A stretch of 64,000 bases of DNA from Azospirillum brasilense (GCF_005222205.1 NZ_CP032348.1:597001-661000), one strand, 5' to 3'; counted from the first letter of the stretch, positions 16,394-25,724 are shown. The notes: a model not told the origin generated them from the letters alone. Translations and numbers: made by a program.

Positions 16394-17599
16394 TCAGGCG
16401 ACGATGCCGGCGTCGTGCAGGCGGCCGATCTCGGCGGACGGCAGGCCGAGCAGGTCGGCCAGCACCGCGTCGGTGTCCTGCCCCAGCACGGGCGCCGGCC
16501 GGTGGTCGGTGCGCTCACCCAGGCCGGGGAAGCCGAGGGGCGAGCCGGGGACCAGCAGCGGCCCGACCTCCGGCTGCTCGACCTCGCGGAACAGCGGGTT
16601 GGCGGTGGAGCAGCGCGCGTCCTCCGCCACCAGCTGGCCGAAATCCCGGTACGGCCCCCACAGCACCCCCGCCCCGGCAAAGGCGCTCTCGACCTCGGAC
16701 AGGGTGCGGGCGGCGAACCAGGGGGCGAGCACGGCGGAGATGGCGTCGCGCGCCACGAAGCGCCCGCCCTCGTCGTTCATGTCCACGTCCATCAGCGGGC
16801 CGATCATCGCCAGCCGCTCGGTCAGCCCGGTCGCCTTGCCCAGCGCCTTCCACTGACGGTTGGAGATGGCGACGACCATCGCCCGCCGGCCGTCGGCGGT
16901 GGCGAAGTCGCGCCCATAGGCGCCGTAGAGATCGTTGCCCATCGGCGGCCGCACGGCGCCGTTCACCCGGACGTCGGCGAGGTAGCCAAGGTTGCCGACC
17001 GTTGCCAGCATCACATCGGCCAGCGCCACCGTCACCTCCTGCCCGCGCCCGGTGCGGCGGCGGTGCCGCTCCGCCGCCAGCAGGCCGGTGGCCAGATAGA
17101 GGCCGGCGGCGACGTCCCAGGCCGGCAGCACATGGTTCACCGGCTCGCCGCCGCGGCCGGTCGCCATCGGGAAGCCGCTGGCGCAGTTGACGGTGTAATC
17201 GACCGCCGCCGACCCGTCCGGGTTGCCGGTCAGCCGCAGCATGATCAGGTCGTCGCGCTTGGCCGACAGCGCCTCGTAGCCCATCCAGCCGCTGGCCGGC
17301 AGGTTGGTCAGCAGGAAGCCCGCGTTCTCGCCCGAGGCGGTGATGATCGCCTGGGCGATCTCCCGCCCCTCTGGCCGGTCGAGCGCCAGCGTCACCGACC
17401 GTTTCGCCTTGTTCAGCGCGGTCCAGTAGAGGCTGGTGCCGTTCGGCGCCACCGGCCAGCGCCGGTAGTCGATGTTGCCGCCGATGGGGTCGATGCGGAT
17501 CACCTCCGCGCCCAGCTGGGCCAGCGTCATGCCGCCCAGCGGGGCGGCGATGAAGGCCGACACCTCGACGACGCGCAGATCGGAGAGAAGCGAGGACAT
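16394..17599 (-). CDS. CoA-transferase family III protein, 2-methylfumaryl-CoA isomerase-like
   Basis: This 401-residue CaiB/BaiF fold enzyme starts LRVVEVSAFIAAPLGGMTLAQLGAEVIRIDP. It has the pattern GNIDYRRWPVAPNGTSLYWTALNKAKRSVTL that I associate with mesaconyl-CoA C1-C4 CoA transferase (Mct) of the 3-hydroxypropionate bicycle. The Asp in PAWDVAAGLYL is a candidate catalytic residue. The start at 17599 follows the family N-terminus; the longer frame runs into a family B repeat. It lies downstream of an SDR, a LysR regulator and a methylsuccinyl-CoA dehydrogenase-like gene, which fits a mesaconyl-CoA role. Succinyl-CoA:acid transferase of another specificity is the alternative. Confidence 0.7.
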   Translation of the reverse strand: MSSLLSDLRVVEVSAFIAAPLGGMTLAQLGAEVIRIDPIGGNIDYRRWPVAPNGTSLYWTALNKAKRSVTLALDRPEGREIAQAIITASGENAGFLLTNLPASGWMGYEALSAKRDDLIMLRLTGNPDGSAAVDYTVNCASGFPMATGRGGEPVNHVLPAWDVAAGLYLATGLLAAERHRRRTGRGQEVTVALADVMLATVGNLGYLADVRVNGAVRPPMGNDLYGAYGRDFATADGRRAMVVAISNRQWKALGKATGLTERLAMIGPLMDVDMNDEGGRFVARDAISAVLAPWFAARTLSEVESAFAGAGVLWGPYRDFGQLVAEDARCSTANPLFREVEQPEVGPLLVPGSPLGFPGLGERTDHRPAPVLGQDTDAVLADLLGLPSAEIGRLHDAGIVA

Positions 17600-17640
17600 G
17601 GGAGTCTCGATCCAGATGGAAACAACGTGGTGGACGGGTG

Positions 17641-17724
17641 CCCCCACCCCGACCCTCCCCCGCTTCGCAGGGGAGGGGACCATTCTCCCTCCCCTGCGAG
17701 AGCGGGGGAGGGTCGGGGTGGGGG
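17641..17724. repeat. Family B intergenic palindromic repeat, copy 1
   Basis: CCCCCACCCCGACCCTCCCC with CGCTTCGCAGGGGAGGGGA forms one stem. A mirrored unit ending GGGGGAGGGTCGGGGTGGGG forms the outer stem. Similar units lie at 29351, 51386, 58660 and 62922. It sits between the SDR and CoA-transferase genes. Confidence 0.85.
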
Positions 17725-17741
17725 CTAACGGACGACGCGCC

Positions 17742-18494
17742 TTACACGCAGCGCCCGCCGTCGATCTCCAGCACCACGCCGGTCAGGAAAGCCGCCTCGT
17801 CCGACGCGAGGTAGAGGGCGGCGTTGGCGACGTCGGTCGGCTGGCCCAGGCGGCCCAGCGGCACGATGCCCATCATGCGCGCCCGCTTCTCCGGCGTGTC
17901 GCCGCCCATAAAGGTGGCAAGCAGCGGCGTCTCGGTGGCGACCGGGGCGAGCGCGCAGACGCGGATGTTGTCGGGCGCCAACTCCAGCGCCAGCGACTTG
18001 GTGATGTTGTGCACGGCACCCTTGGTCGCGTTGTACCAGACCAGGCCCGGACGCGGCCGCAGGCCGGCGGTGGAGCCGAGATTCAGGATCACGCCGGACT
18101 TCTGCGCCCGCATGGTCGCGACGACCGCCTTGGAATAGAGGTAGATCGACTTGACGTTCAGCGCGAAGACGCGGTCGAACTCCTCCTCCGTCACGTTCTC
18201 GAAGGGGCCGTTGGCGTGGGTGGAGCCGGCGTTGTTGACCAGGATGTCCAGCCGCCCGAACTTCTCGACGGTGGCGGCGATGGTCATCTCGACATCGGCC
18301 ATGCGGGTCACGTTGGCGGCGATGCCGATGGCGGACTCGCCCAGCCGTTCCGCGACCGCCTTGGCGGCATCGCCGTTGATGTCCACGACCGCCACGCGGC
18401 CGCCCTCGCGCACGAAGGTCTCGGCCATCGCGAGGCCCAGCCCCTGCGCCGCACCGGTGATCAGGGCGACCTTGCCGTCCAGACGCTTCGTCAT
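17742..18494 (-). CDS. Short-chain dehydrogenase/reductase
   Basis: This is a 250-residue classical SDR using NAD(P). The cofactor motif is TGAAQGLGLAMAE with D in AVVDING, which favours NAD. NNAGS follows, then the catalytic Ser in NLGSTAGLRPRPG, Tyr and Lys in YNATK, and the C-terminal GVVLEIDGGRCV. It probably interconverts a hydroxyacyl and ketoacyl compound. It lies between the LysR gene and the CoA transferase on the same strand, so it likely shares their pathway. Substrate unknown. Confidence 0.88.
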   Translation of the reverse strand: MTKRLDGKVALITGAAQGLGLAMAETFVREGGRVAVVDINGDAAKAVAERLGESAIGIAANVTRMADVEMTIAATVEKFGRLDILVNNAGSTHANGPFENVTEEEFDRVFALNVKSIYLYSKAVVATMRAQKSGVILNLGSTAGLRPRPGLVWYNATKGAVHNITKSLALELAPDNIRVCALAPVATETPLLATFMGGDTPEKRARMMGIVPLGRLGQPTDVANAALYLASDEAAFLTGVVLEIDGGRCV

Positions 18495-18557
18495 TCTTGT
18501 TTCCTCCCCAAGGGATTATGTGGTGTTGGGGAGGCTATCCGCGCCGCACCGGCCGTG

Positions 18558-18577
18558 CTATGGACCATCCGTCATAG
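18558..18577. promoter_or_regulatory. Candidate LysR-type operator
   Basis: CTATG and CATAG form a perfect inverted repeat separated by ten bases, about 65 bases upstream of the SDR start and just after the LysR gene. Size and spacing fit an LTTR recognition site for the SDR and CoA-transferase genes. Confidence 0.35.
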
Positions 18578-18616
18578 CTGCTATCAGCCCGCACAGCCGT
18601 GTTGCGCGACAGCGCA

Positions 18617-19576
18617 TCAGGGGGCGCTGTTCTCTCCGGCGCTGCCGGGGGCGACGACCTTGCCCTTCAGCACGCCGTTGGCGACGCATTTCGCCACCTC
18701 GGCGTGGATCAGCCGCAGCAGGGCGCGCGTCGCCTTCGACACCGGCTGGTGCAGCGGCGTCGCGGTGACGAGCATGGCGTGCATGTCCTTCGAGCTGATT
18801 TCGCGGGCGATCAGCCGGCCCTGGCGCACCTCGCGGTGGACGGCGCCGAAGGGCAGGATGGTCGAGCCCATGCCCTCCTCCACCAGCTGCTTGATGGCGG
18901 TGACGGAATCGATCTCCATGTCGACCTGGAGGTCGATGTCGGCCCGCCGCACCGCCGCGTCGACCACCCGGCGCAGGCCATTCTCCAGCCCCGGCAGGAC
19001 GAAGCGCAGGCCGCCCAGAGTCTCCACCTCGACCGGCCCGTCGTCGTCGGCCACCGCGTCCTTGGCGGGCTGGACGAGCAGCAGATTCTCGACGAGCAGC
19101 GGCGAGGACAGCATGCTGCGCCCGCGCCGGGCGTCGTAGAGCACGGCGAGGTCGAGCCGCCCGCCCTCGACCCACTCCAGCAGCGTGCCGCTGAACACCT
19201 CGTGGATGCGCAGCGTGGCGTCGGGGTAGTTCTCGTGGAAGCGGCGGGCCAGCGGCGCCCCCAGCGTGGCGCAGATCGACGGGGGGAGGCCCAGAGTGAC
19301 CGACCCGGTCAGCCGTTCCGACTGGTCCTGGATCTCCTCCTTGATCTCCGACAGCGCGCCCAGCAGATGGCGCACCACGTCGTAGAGCTTGCGCCCCTGC
19401 TGGGTCAGCGAGACGCCGCGGCCATGGCGGTAGAACAGGCTGGTGCGCAGCTCGTGCTCCAGCTTCTGGACCTGCCGGCTGAGCGCCGGCTGGGTGATGC
19501 CAAGCTTGACCGACGCCTTGGAAAAGCTGCCAAGGTCGGCCACCTGAACAAAGTAGCGCAGTTCCAGAAGTTCCAT
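18617..19576 (-). CDS. LysR family transcriptional regulator
   Basis: This 319-residue regulator has an N-terminal winged helix-turn-helix (MELLELRYFVQVADLGSFSK, then LGITQPALSRQVQKLEHEL) and a periplasmic-binding-protein-like effector domain from about residue 90. The start at 19576 is the standard LysR N-terminus; a longer in-frame extension has no family match. It lies between the Mcd-like gene and the SDR, all on the minus strand, and probably controls this group in response to a CoA-linked or dicarboxylic acid intermediate. Confidence 0.92.
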   Translation of the reverse strand: MELLELRYFVQVADLGSFSKASVKLGITQPALSRQVQKLEHELRTSLFYRHGRGVSLTQQGRKLYDVVRHLLGALSEIKEEIQDQSERLTGSVTLGLPPSICATLGAPLARRFHENYPDATLRIHEVFSGTLLEWVEGGRLDLAVLYDARRGRSMLSSPLLVENLLLVQPAKDAVADDDGPVEVETLGGLRFVLPGLENGLRRVVDAAVRRADIDLQVDMEIDSVTAIKQLVEEGMGSTILPFGAVHREVRQGRLIAREISSKDMHAMLVTATPLHQPVSKATRALLRLIHAEVAKCVANGVLKGKVVAPGSAGENSAP

Positions 19577-19688
19577 CGCGGGACAGGTCTCGTCGTTCGG
19601 CCTCCGGGTCGGATAGCGAATACGCCGGTATGACACAAGCGGAGTCCTGACAGGTCAGTCCTGCCCGGCCCTCCGCCGTGTCTCGCGA

Positions 19689-21377
19689 TCAATTGCGCCG
19701 GGTGAGCAGACCACGCGCCACAACCTGGGCCTGGATTTCCGCCGCCCCTTCGAAAATATTCAGAATACGGGCGTCGCACAGCACACGGCTGATCGGATAC
19801 TCGACCGCGTAGCCGTTGCCGCCGTGGATCTGCACCGCGTTGTCGGCGTTCGACCAGGCGACGCGCGCCGCCAGCAGCTTGGCCATGCCGGCCTCGATGT
19901 CGCACCGGCGGTCGCTGTCCTTCTCCCGCGCGGCAAAATAGGTGAGCTGGCGGGCAATCATCGTCTCCACGGCCATCCAGGCGATCTTGCCGGCCACCCG
20001 CGGGAAGGCGGCGAGCGGGCGGCCGAACTGGAGGCGCTCCTGGGCGTAGCGCAGACCAAGCTCCATCGCGTTCTGCGCCACGCCGACGGCGCGGGCGGCG
20101 GTCTGCACGCGGGCGGATTCGAAGGTCGCCATCAGCTGCTTGAAGCCCTGGCCCTCGACGCCGCCCAGCAGGTTTTCGCGCGGCACCGCGAAGCCGTCGA
20201 AGCCGATCTCGTACTCCTTCATGCCCCGATAGCCGAGAACCGGGATCTCGCCGCCGCTCATGCCCTCGGCTGGGAAGGGGTCGGCCTCGGTGCCGCGCGG
20301 CTTCTCGGCCAGCAGCATCGACAGGCCGCGGTAGCCGGGGGCGTCCGGATCGGTGCGCACCAGCAGGGTCATCAGGTCGGAGCGGCTGCCGTGGGTGATC
20401 CAGGTCTTCGCCCCGGTGACGCGGTAGGTGTCGCCGTCCAGCACGGCGCGGGTGCGCAGACTGCCCAGGTCGGAGCCGGTGTTGGGCTCGGTGAAGACGG
20501 CGGTCGGCAGGATCTCGCCGGACGCGAGGCGCGGCAGCCAGCGCGCCCGCTGCTCGGCGGTGCCGCCCAGGCGGATCAGCTCGGCGGCGATCTCCGCGCG
20601 GGTGCCCAGCGAGCCGACGCCGATGTAGCCGCGCGACAGCTCCTCCGTCACCACGCACATGGCGAGCTTGCCCATGCCGAGCCCGCCGTCTTCCTCCGGC
20701 ACGGTCAGGCCGAAGACGCCCATCTCGGCCATCTGTTCGACGACCGGCATCGGGATCAGCTCGTCCTTCAGGTGCCACTCGTGGGCGTGCGGCTCCACCA
20801 CGTCGGCGACGAAGCGGCGGAACTGCTCACGCACCATGTCGAGCGCCTCGTCCTCCAGCGCCGCCTCGCCGAAGCCGCCGCCGTGCAGCGCGTCGGCCAG
20901 CAGCTCGGCGATGCGCAGCCGCAGGGTGGAGGCGTTGCCGGCGGCGATCAGCCGATGCACCGCGCCGGTGCGGAAGGCCGCCCGCTCCGCGTCGTCCAGC
21001 CCGAAATCGGCGGGGCGGACGATCTCGCCCTGGCTCATCGCCAGACCGCCGTCAAGCTGGGCCAGATACTCGCCGAAGGCAGCCTGGAGCATGCAGGCCT
21101 CCAGCTCGCCCAGCCGGCCGGCGCGGTCCAGCCGCTCCGCCCAGCCCTGCATCTGGCGCAGCGCCTCGGCGTAGGTCGCCACCCAGGCGAAGCCGTGCGC
21201 CGCCACCTGATGGCGGTCGAGCGCCGCCGCATCGACGCGCCCGTCCGGCGCCACCAGCGCGGCGACGCCGCGCTCGGCGGCCTCGGCCAGCCGCGCCACC
21301 GCGTCGAGCGCCGCCGCCGTGGTGGACAGCAGGTCGGGCAGCGGAACCGGGCCGTTGGAGGTTGGGGTGGACGACAT
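19689..21377 (-). CDS. mcd: Acyl-CoA dehydrogenase with N-terminal extension, methylsuccinyl-CoA dehydrogenase-like
   Basis: This FAD enzyme has 562 residues, about 175 longer than ordinary acyl-CoA dehydrogenases. The N-terminal extension (1-175) is helical; the catalytic core runs 176-562. Family motifs are FTEPNTGSDLGSLRTRA, GAKTWITHGSRSD, YAQERLQFGRPL and ILNIFEGAAEIQ. This long architecture is that of (2S)-methylsuccinyl-CoA dehydrogenase of the ethylmalonyl-CoA pathway, which makes mesaconyl-CoA and passes electrons to ETF. The mesaconyl-CoA isomerase-like gene nearby and etfBA at 32460 support this. The assignment is from recalled family features, not a search. Confidence 0.75.
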   Translation of the reverse strand: MSSTPTSNGPVPLPDLLSTTAAALDAVARLAEAAERGVAALVAPDGRVDAAALDRHQVAAHGFAWVATYAEALRQMQGWAERLDRAGRLGELEACMLQAAFGEYLAQLDGGLAMSQGEIVRPADFGLDDAERAAFRTGAVHRLIAAGNASTLRLRIAELLADALHGGGFGEAALEDEALDMVREQFRRFVADVVEPHAHEWHLKDELIPMPVVEQMAEMGVFGLTVPEEDGGLGMGKLAMCVVTEELSRGYIGVGSLGTRAEIAAELIRLGGTAEQRARWLPRLASGEILPTAVFTEPNTGSDLGSLRTRAVLDGDTYRVTGAKTWITHGSRSDLMTLLVRTDPDAPGYRGLSMLLAEKPRGTEADPFPAEGMSGGEIPVLGYRGMKEYEIGFDGFAVPRENLLGGVEGQGFKQLMATFESARVQTAARAVGVAQNAMELGLRYAQERLQFGRPLAAFPRVAGKIAWMAVETMIARQLTYFAAREKDSDRRCDIEAGMAKLLAARVAWSNADNAVQIHGGNGYAVEYPISRVLCDARILNIFEGAAEIQAQVVARGLLTRRN

Positions 21378-21464
21378 GGCGCGTTTCCTCGGTTCTTGTT
21401 GTTCGGTTCAGTCCATACATCCGGCCCTCTCCCCTCCGAGGAGAGGGATTCCAGGGCCGGGGCG

Positions 21465-24146
21465 TCAGTCCGCCGCGATCGTCTCGCGGGGCGGGAGGGA
21501 CGCGGCGATCCCGGCGAAGGCCTGCTCAACGAGCCGGCGCTGGTCGGCCTCGTGGTCGCCGTGGAAGCTGCCGGCGGGGGACGCCGCCTCGTCGCGGGCC
21601 ACGCAGGCGACGCGCGGTTCGGCGCAGCCGGCGGCGGCGCGCAACGCCTCCAGACGGCGGTCCAGATAGGTCCAGGCGCCGAGATTGCACGGCTCCTCCT
21701 GCACCCAGACGCAGGACGCGCCCGGCCAGCGGCGGAACAGCGCCGACAGCGCGGCGTCGGGCAGAGGATACAGCATTTCCAGCCGGACCACCGCCACACC
21801 GTCGGCACCGGTTTCCGGCCCGCGCTCGGCCCGCTCGCGCTCCAGCTCGTAGGCCAGCTTGCCGCTGCACAGCAGGATGCGCTCGACCCGCGCCCCGGCG
21901 GTGGCGATCACCGGCTGGAAGGCGGTGCCCGGCGCGAGTTCGGCCAGCGTCGACACGGCGGCGGGCAGGCGCAGCAGCGTCTTCGGGCTCAGCACCACCA
22001 GCGGCTTGCGGTCGCGGCGCAGCATCTGCCGGCGCAGCAGGTGGAAGTAGTTGGCCGGGGTGGAAGGATGGGCGACGCGGATGTTGTCGCGCGCCGCCAT
22101 CTGCAGGAAGCGCTCCGGCCGGGCGGAGGAGTGTTCCGGCCCCTGCCCTTCCAGCCCATGCGGCAGCAGGATGACGAGGCCGGAGGGCTGGCGCCATTTG
22201 TCCTCGGCGCTGACGATGAACTGGTCGATCATGATCTGCGCGCCGTTGGCGAAATCGCCGAACTGCGCCTCCCAGATCACCAGCGCGTCGGGCCGCTCCA
22301 AGCTGTAACCGTACTCGAAGCCGAGAACGGCGTATTCCGACAGCGGGCTGTTGACCACGTCGAACCGCGCCTGCTCCATCCCCAGATGGTTCAGGCTGAC
22401 ATGGCGGCGCCCCGTGACGGTGTCGGTCAGCGCGAAATGGCGGTGCGAGAAGGCGCCTCGCACCACGTCCTGGCCGGTCAGCCGCACCGGCGTCCCCTCG
22501 GCCAGCAGCGTGGCGAAGGCCAGCGCCTCGCCGGTCGCCCAGTCCAGCGGCTCCTCGGCGCGGCGGCGGATGACGCGCTCCACCTTGCGGTCCACGGCAA
22601 GCCCGTCGGGAATGGCGGCCAGCGCCGCCAGCAGCCCGCGCAGCCGGTCGTCGGCGATGCCGGTGTCCGGTTCGGCGGGAAGCGTGCCGGCCGGGGCGAA
22701 GGGCGCCCAGCGCCCGCCGGGGAAGCCGTCGTGGTTCGGCCGGTGGTCGGAGGCCGCGGCCAGCGCCTCCTGGAAGCGGGTCTTGTGCCCGGCGGCCAGC
22801 GCCTCCGCCTCCTCGGGGCCGACCAGCCCGTCGGCGGCCAGCCGCTGCGCGTAGAGGGCGCGGGCCGGCGGGTGGGCGTCGATCGCCTTGTAGTCGAGCG
22901 GTTGGGTGAAGCGCGGCTCGTCGATCTCGTTGTGGCCGTTGCGGCGGTAGCCGACGAGGTCGATCACCGCGTCGCGCCCGTGCGCCTGCCGGAAGGCCAC
23001 GGCGAGGTCGGCGGCGCGCAGCGCGGCGTCGGGATCATCGGCGTTGACGTGCAGGATGGGGCTGTCCACCGCCTTCCACAGGCCGGTGCAGTGGAGCGAG
23101 GTCCGCGCCTCCTCCCGCTCGGTGGTGAAGCCGATCTGGTTGTTGACGATGACGTGGATGGTGCCGGCCACGGTGAAGCCTGGAACGCCGGACAGTTGCA
23201 GCGCCTCCGTCACGCTGCCCTGGCCGATCACGCTGGCGTCGGTGTGCAGCAGCACGCAGAGCACCCGCTTGGCGTCGCCGCCCTGCGACCGTTCCAGGTC
23301 CTGGCGCGCCCGCGCGCGGCCGAGCGTGACCGGGTTGATCGCCTCCAGGTGCGACGGGTTGGGCGACAGGGTCAGGGCCAGCGACCGCTCGCCGAAGGAC
23401 AGGGTGCTCTCCACCCCCATGTGATAGGGCACGTCGGCGGGAACCGGCGGGTCGGCCAGGAAGGGGTGCATGCCCTTGATGCCGGCGAACAGCTCGACCA
23501 GCGGCTTGCCCAGCGCGTTGGCCATCAGGCTGAGCCGGCCGCGGTGCATGGTCCCGACCTGCACCTCGGTGACGCCCGCCGCCGCCGCCGCCGCGAGGAT
23601 GCGGTCGAGCAGCGGGATCAGCGTCTCCATGCCCTCCGCCCCGAAGCGCTTCTTGGTCGGGTAGCGGACGCCAAGCAACCGCTCGAACTCCTCCGCCGCG
23701 GTCAGCAGCGCCAGCGCGCGGCGGCGCGCCTCGGCGGGCGGAGCGGTCTCCGCCCCCTCATAGGCGTCGCGCAGCCAGGAGCGCAGAGCCGGATCGTCGA
23801 TGTGCGCGGTCTCCAGCGTCAGCGTGCCCTGGTAGAGCCGGCGCAGGCGCGCGGTCTGGGCGTCCTCGGACGCGGAAGATTCGAGGGGCGCAGAGCGGCC
23901 CAGCGGGTCGAGCGCGGCGGCGGCGTGGCCGCGCTGGCGGATCTCCTCCTGCCGCAGCGGAACCGTCGGATCGCCGGCCGGACCACCTGACGGTGCTCCG
24001 GCGGGAACGGCGCCCAGCTCGTCCAGGATCTGGAAGACGGCGCGCCAGCTCACGTCCACCGACGCGGGGTCCTCGCGGAAGCGTTCCTGCAACGCTTCGA
24101 GATAGGCGGCTCCGGCGGCGTTGAGCGGAGAGGACAGCCTAGACAT
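21465..24146 (-). CDS. 2-oxoglutarate dehydrogenase-like E1 component
   Basis: This thiamine-diphosphate enzyme of 893 residues decarboxylates a 2-oxoacid and transfers the acyl group to a lipoyl E2. Motifs in order are MHRGRLSLMANALGKPLVEL, DVPYHMG, NPSHLEAINPV, LHTDASVIGQGSV, VNNQIGFTT, GHNEIDEPRFTQP, and EAQFGDFANGAQ with LLPHGLEGQGPEHSSAR. All belong to the OGDH/DHTKD1 family. No sucB or lpd is nearby, unlike the normal TCA operon, so this may be a second copy for another 2-oxoacid such as 2-oxoadipate. A GTG three codons upstream is an alternative start; neither has a strong ribosome site. Confidence 0.85.
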   Translation of the reverse strand: MSRLSSPLNAAGAAYLEALQERFREDPASVDVSWRAVFQILDELGAVPAGAPSGGPAGDPTVPLRQEEIRQRGHAAAALDPLGRSAPLESSASEDAQTARLRRLYQGTLTLETAHIDDPALRSWLRDAYEGAETAPPAEARRRALALLTAAEEFERLLGVRYPTKKRFGAEGMETLIPLLDRILAAAAAAGVTEVQVGTMHRGRLSLMANALGKPLVELFAGIKGMHPFLADPPVPADVPYHMGVESTLSFGERSLALTLSPNPSHLEAINPVTLGRARARQDLERSQGGDAKRVLCVLLHTDASVIGQGSVTEALQLSGVPGFTVAGTIHVIVNNQIGFTTEREEARTSLHCTGLWKAVDSPILHVNADDPDAALRAADLAVAFRQAHGRDAVIDLVGYRRNGHNEIDEPRFTQPLDYKAIDAHPPARALYAQRLAADGLVGPEEAEALAAGHKTRFQEALAAASDHRPNHDGFPGGRWAPFAPAGTLPAEPDTGIADDRLRGLLAALAAIPDGLAVDRKVERVIRRRAEEPLDWATGEALAFATLLAEGTPVRLTGQDVVRGAFSHRHFALTDTVTGRRHVSLNHLGMEQARFDVVNSPLSEYAVLGFEYGYSLERPDALVIWEAQFGDFANGAQIMIDQFIVSAEDKWRQPSGLVILLPHGLEGQGPEHSSARPERFLQMAARDNIRVAHPSTPANYFHLLRRQMLRRDRKPLVVLSPKTLLRLPAAVSTLAELAPGTAFQPVIATAGARVERILLCSGKLAYELERERAERGPETGADGVAVVRLEMLYPLPDAALSALFRRWPGASCVWVQEEPCNLGAWTYLDRRLEALRAAAGCAEPRVACVARDEAASPAGSFHGDHEADQRRLVEQAFAGIAASLPPRETIAAD

Positions 24147-24535
24147 GGCGCACACCGTTCATGCGATTGAACATCCGTCGGTTTGATGGCGGTCGGAGAC
24201 CAGTTGCCCCCAGCTTATCGACCCATCGCGCGGTGCGGAGCGCATGGCGTGCCTGTAGCAGATATTCATTGCGGGCATAGCAAACCGTCCGCGCCCGCAC
24301 CGGTTGGGGCGGGCCGCCGCGGGTTTCGGGTGAAACCGTTCGTACCGCTGATGGCTTGCCGCGCTTATGGCTGATATGCCGGCAAAACGCATTCCGCTGT
24401 CCGGCCGCCTGATCCACTGTCAGGGTCACCACACCCTCCCCGGCCACCCACCGGGGACCAAGCGTCCTCGGACCAGCATCGCGTCGTCCGGGCAACAAAA
24501 ATCTCGGCCACAAAAATCTCGGGAGGAATATCCAC
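24147..24535. promoter_or_regulatory. Divergent promoter region between E1 and TRAP operons
   Basis: This 389-base gap has no convincing gene. It separates the leftward E1/mcd group from the rightward TRAP operon and so should carry both promoters. An AT-richer patch near 24250-24290 (AGCAGATATTCATTG) is the likeliest promoter zone. I could not find a clear operator palindrome. Confidence 0.4.
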
Positions 24536-25621
24536 ATGAAGCGCCGTCAATTCTTCAAGGGTGCCGCCGTCGTTGCCGGCGCCTCCACCCTCGCCGCCCC
24601 GGCCATCGCCCAGTCGGAGCCGACGATCCGCTGGCGCTGCGTGTCCAGCTTCCCGAAGAACATCGAGGTTCTCTACGGCAGCGCCGAGGTGATGGCGAAG
24701 AACATCGCCGAGGCCACGGACGGCAAGTTCCAGATCCAGGTCTTCGCCGCCGGCGAACTGGTGCCGGCGCTGCAGGCGCTCGACGCCGCCAGCAACGACA
24801 CGGTGGAGATGGCCCACACCGCGTCCTACTACTATGTGGGCAAGGACCCGAGCTTCGCGTTCGGCTGCTGCCTGCCCTTCGGCCTGAACACCCGCCAGCA
24901 GAACGCCTGGTTCTACCACGGCGAGGGCGGCAAGCTGCTGGAGGAGTTCTACGCCGGCCACAACCTGAAGGCGCTCGCCGGCGGCAACACCGGCTCCCAG
25001 ATGGGCGGCTGGTTCCGCAAGGAGATCAAGAATGCGGAAGACCTCAAGGGGCTGAAGTTCCGCATCTCCGGCCTCGGCGGCCAGATCCTGTCCAAGCTGG
25101 GCGTCGTGCCGCAGCAGGTCAGCGGCGGCGACATCTACCCGGCGCTGGAGCGCGGCACCATCGACGCCGCCGAGTTCAATGGCCCCTACGACGACGAGAA
25201 GCTCGGCCTCTACAAGATCGCGCCGAACTATTATTACCCGGGCTGGTGGGACGGCACCTCGCTCCAGCACTTCTTCATCAACACGAACCGCTGGAACAGC
25301 CTGCCCAAACATTACCAGGCGGCGCTGACCTCGGCGGCGGCGCTGGCCAACGTCGACAGCGTGGCGCGCTACGACGTGCTGAACCCGGCGGCGCTGAAGC
25401 GCGTGGTGGAGAAGGGCGCCAAGCTGCGCGCCTTCCCGCAGGACGTGCTGCAGGCCAGCCACAAGGCGGCCATGGAGCTTTACGACGAGCTGTCGGACAA
25501 GAACCCGACCTTCAAGAAGTTCTACGAGAGCTACCGCCGCTTCCAGACGGATTCGAACCTGTGGAACCAGGCGTCGGAATACGCCTACGACAGCGCCGTC
25601 CTCCGCCTCGCCCGGCGCTGA
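24536..25621 (+). CDS. TRAP transporter substrate-binding protein, TakP-like
   Basis: This periplasmic DctP-family protein has 361 residues. It begins MKRRQFFKGAAVVAGASTLA, a Tat-like signal ending in APAIAQ. The mature sequence follows TakP of Rhodobacter, an alpha-keto acid binder: SSFPKNIEVLYGSAEV, EATDGKFQIQVFAAGELVPA, GNTGSQMGGWFRKEI, VVPQQVSGGDIYPALERGTIDAAE and YYYPGWWDG. The conserved Arg in FRISGLG is the expected carboxylate ligand. GGGAGGA precedes the ATG. It heads the operon with both membrane subunits. Pyruvate, 2-oxobutyrate, lactate or 2-oxoglutarate-like acids are plausible substrates. Confidence 0.9.
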   Translation: MKRRQFFKGAAVVAGASTLAAPAIAQSEPTIRWRCVSSFPKNIEVLYGSAEVMAKNIAEATDGKFQIQVFAAGELVPALQALDAASNDTVEMAHTASYYYVGKDPSFAFGCCLPFGLNTRQQNAWFYHGEGGKLLEEFYAGHNLKALAGGNTGSQMGGWFRKEIKNAEDLKGLKFRISGLGGQILSKLGVVPQQVSGGDIYPALERGTIDAAEFNGPYDDEKLGLYKIAPNYYYPGWWDGTSLQHFFINTNRWNSLPKHYQAALTSAAALANVDSVARYDVLNPAALKRVVEKGAKLRAFPQDVLQASHKAAMELYDELSDKNPTFKKFYESYRRFQTDSNLWNQASEYAYDSAVLRLARR

Positions 25622-25724
25622 TCCGGCACGTCCTCAACCATGACCGGGGAGCGGGGCCGCCGCTCTCCGGCCGTGGCATCGTCGCGTTTCGCGCGACCGG
25701 CTTTTTCGGGAGGGCCTGCCCACC

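Noticed and set aside
19824..23990. Very long plus-strand open frame (over 1,300 codons)
   Set aside because: It is the antisense shadow of the acyl-CoA dehydrogenase and E1 genes. The product is low-complexity, His/Gln/Arg/Gly-rich and matches no fold, which is what high-GC codon bias produces on the opposite strand.
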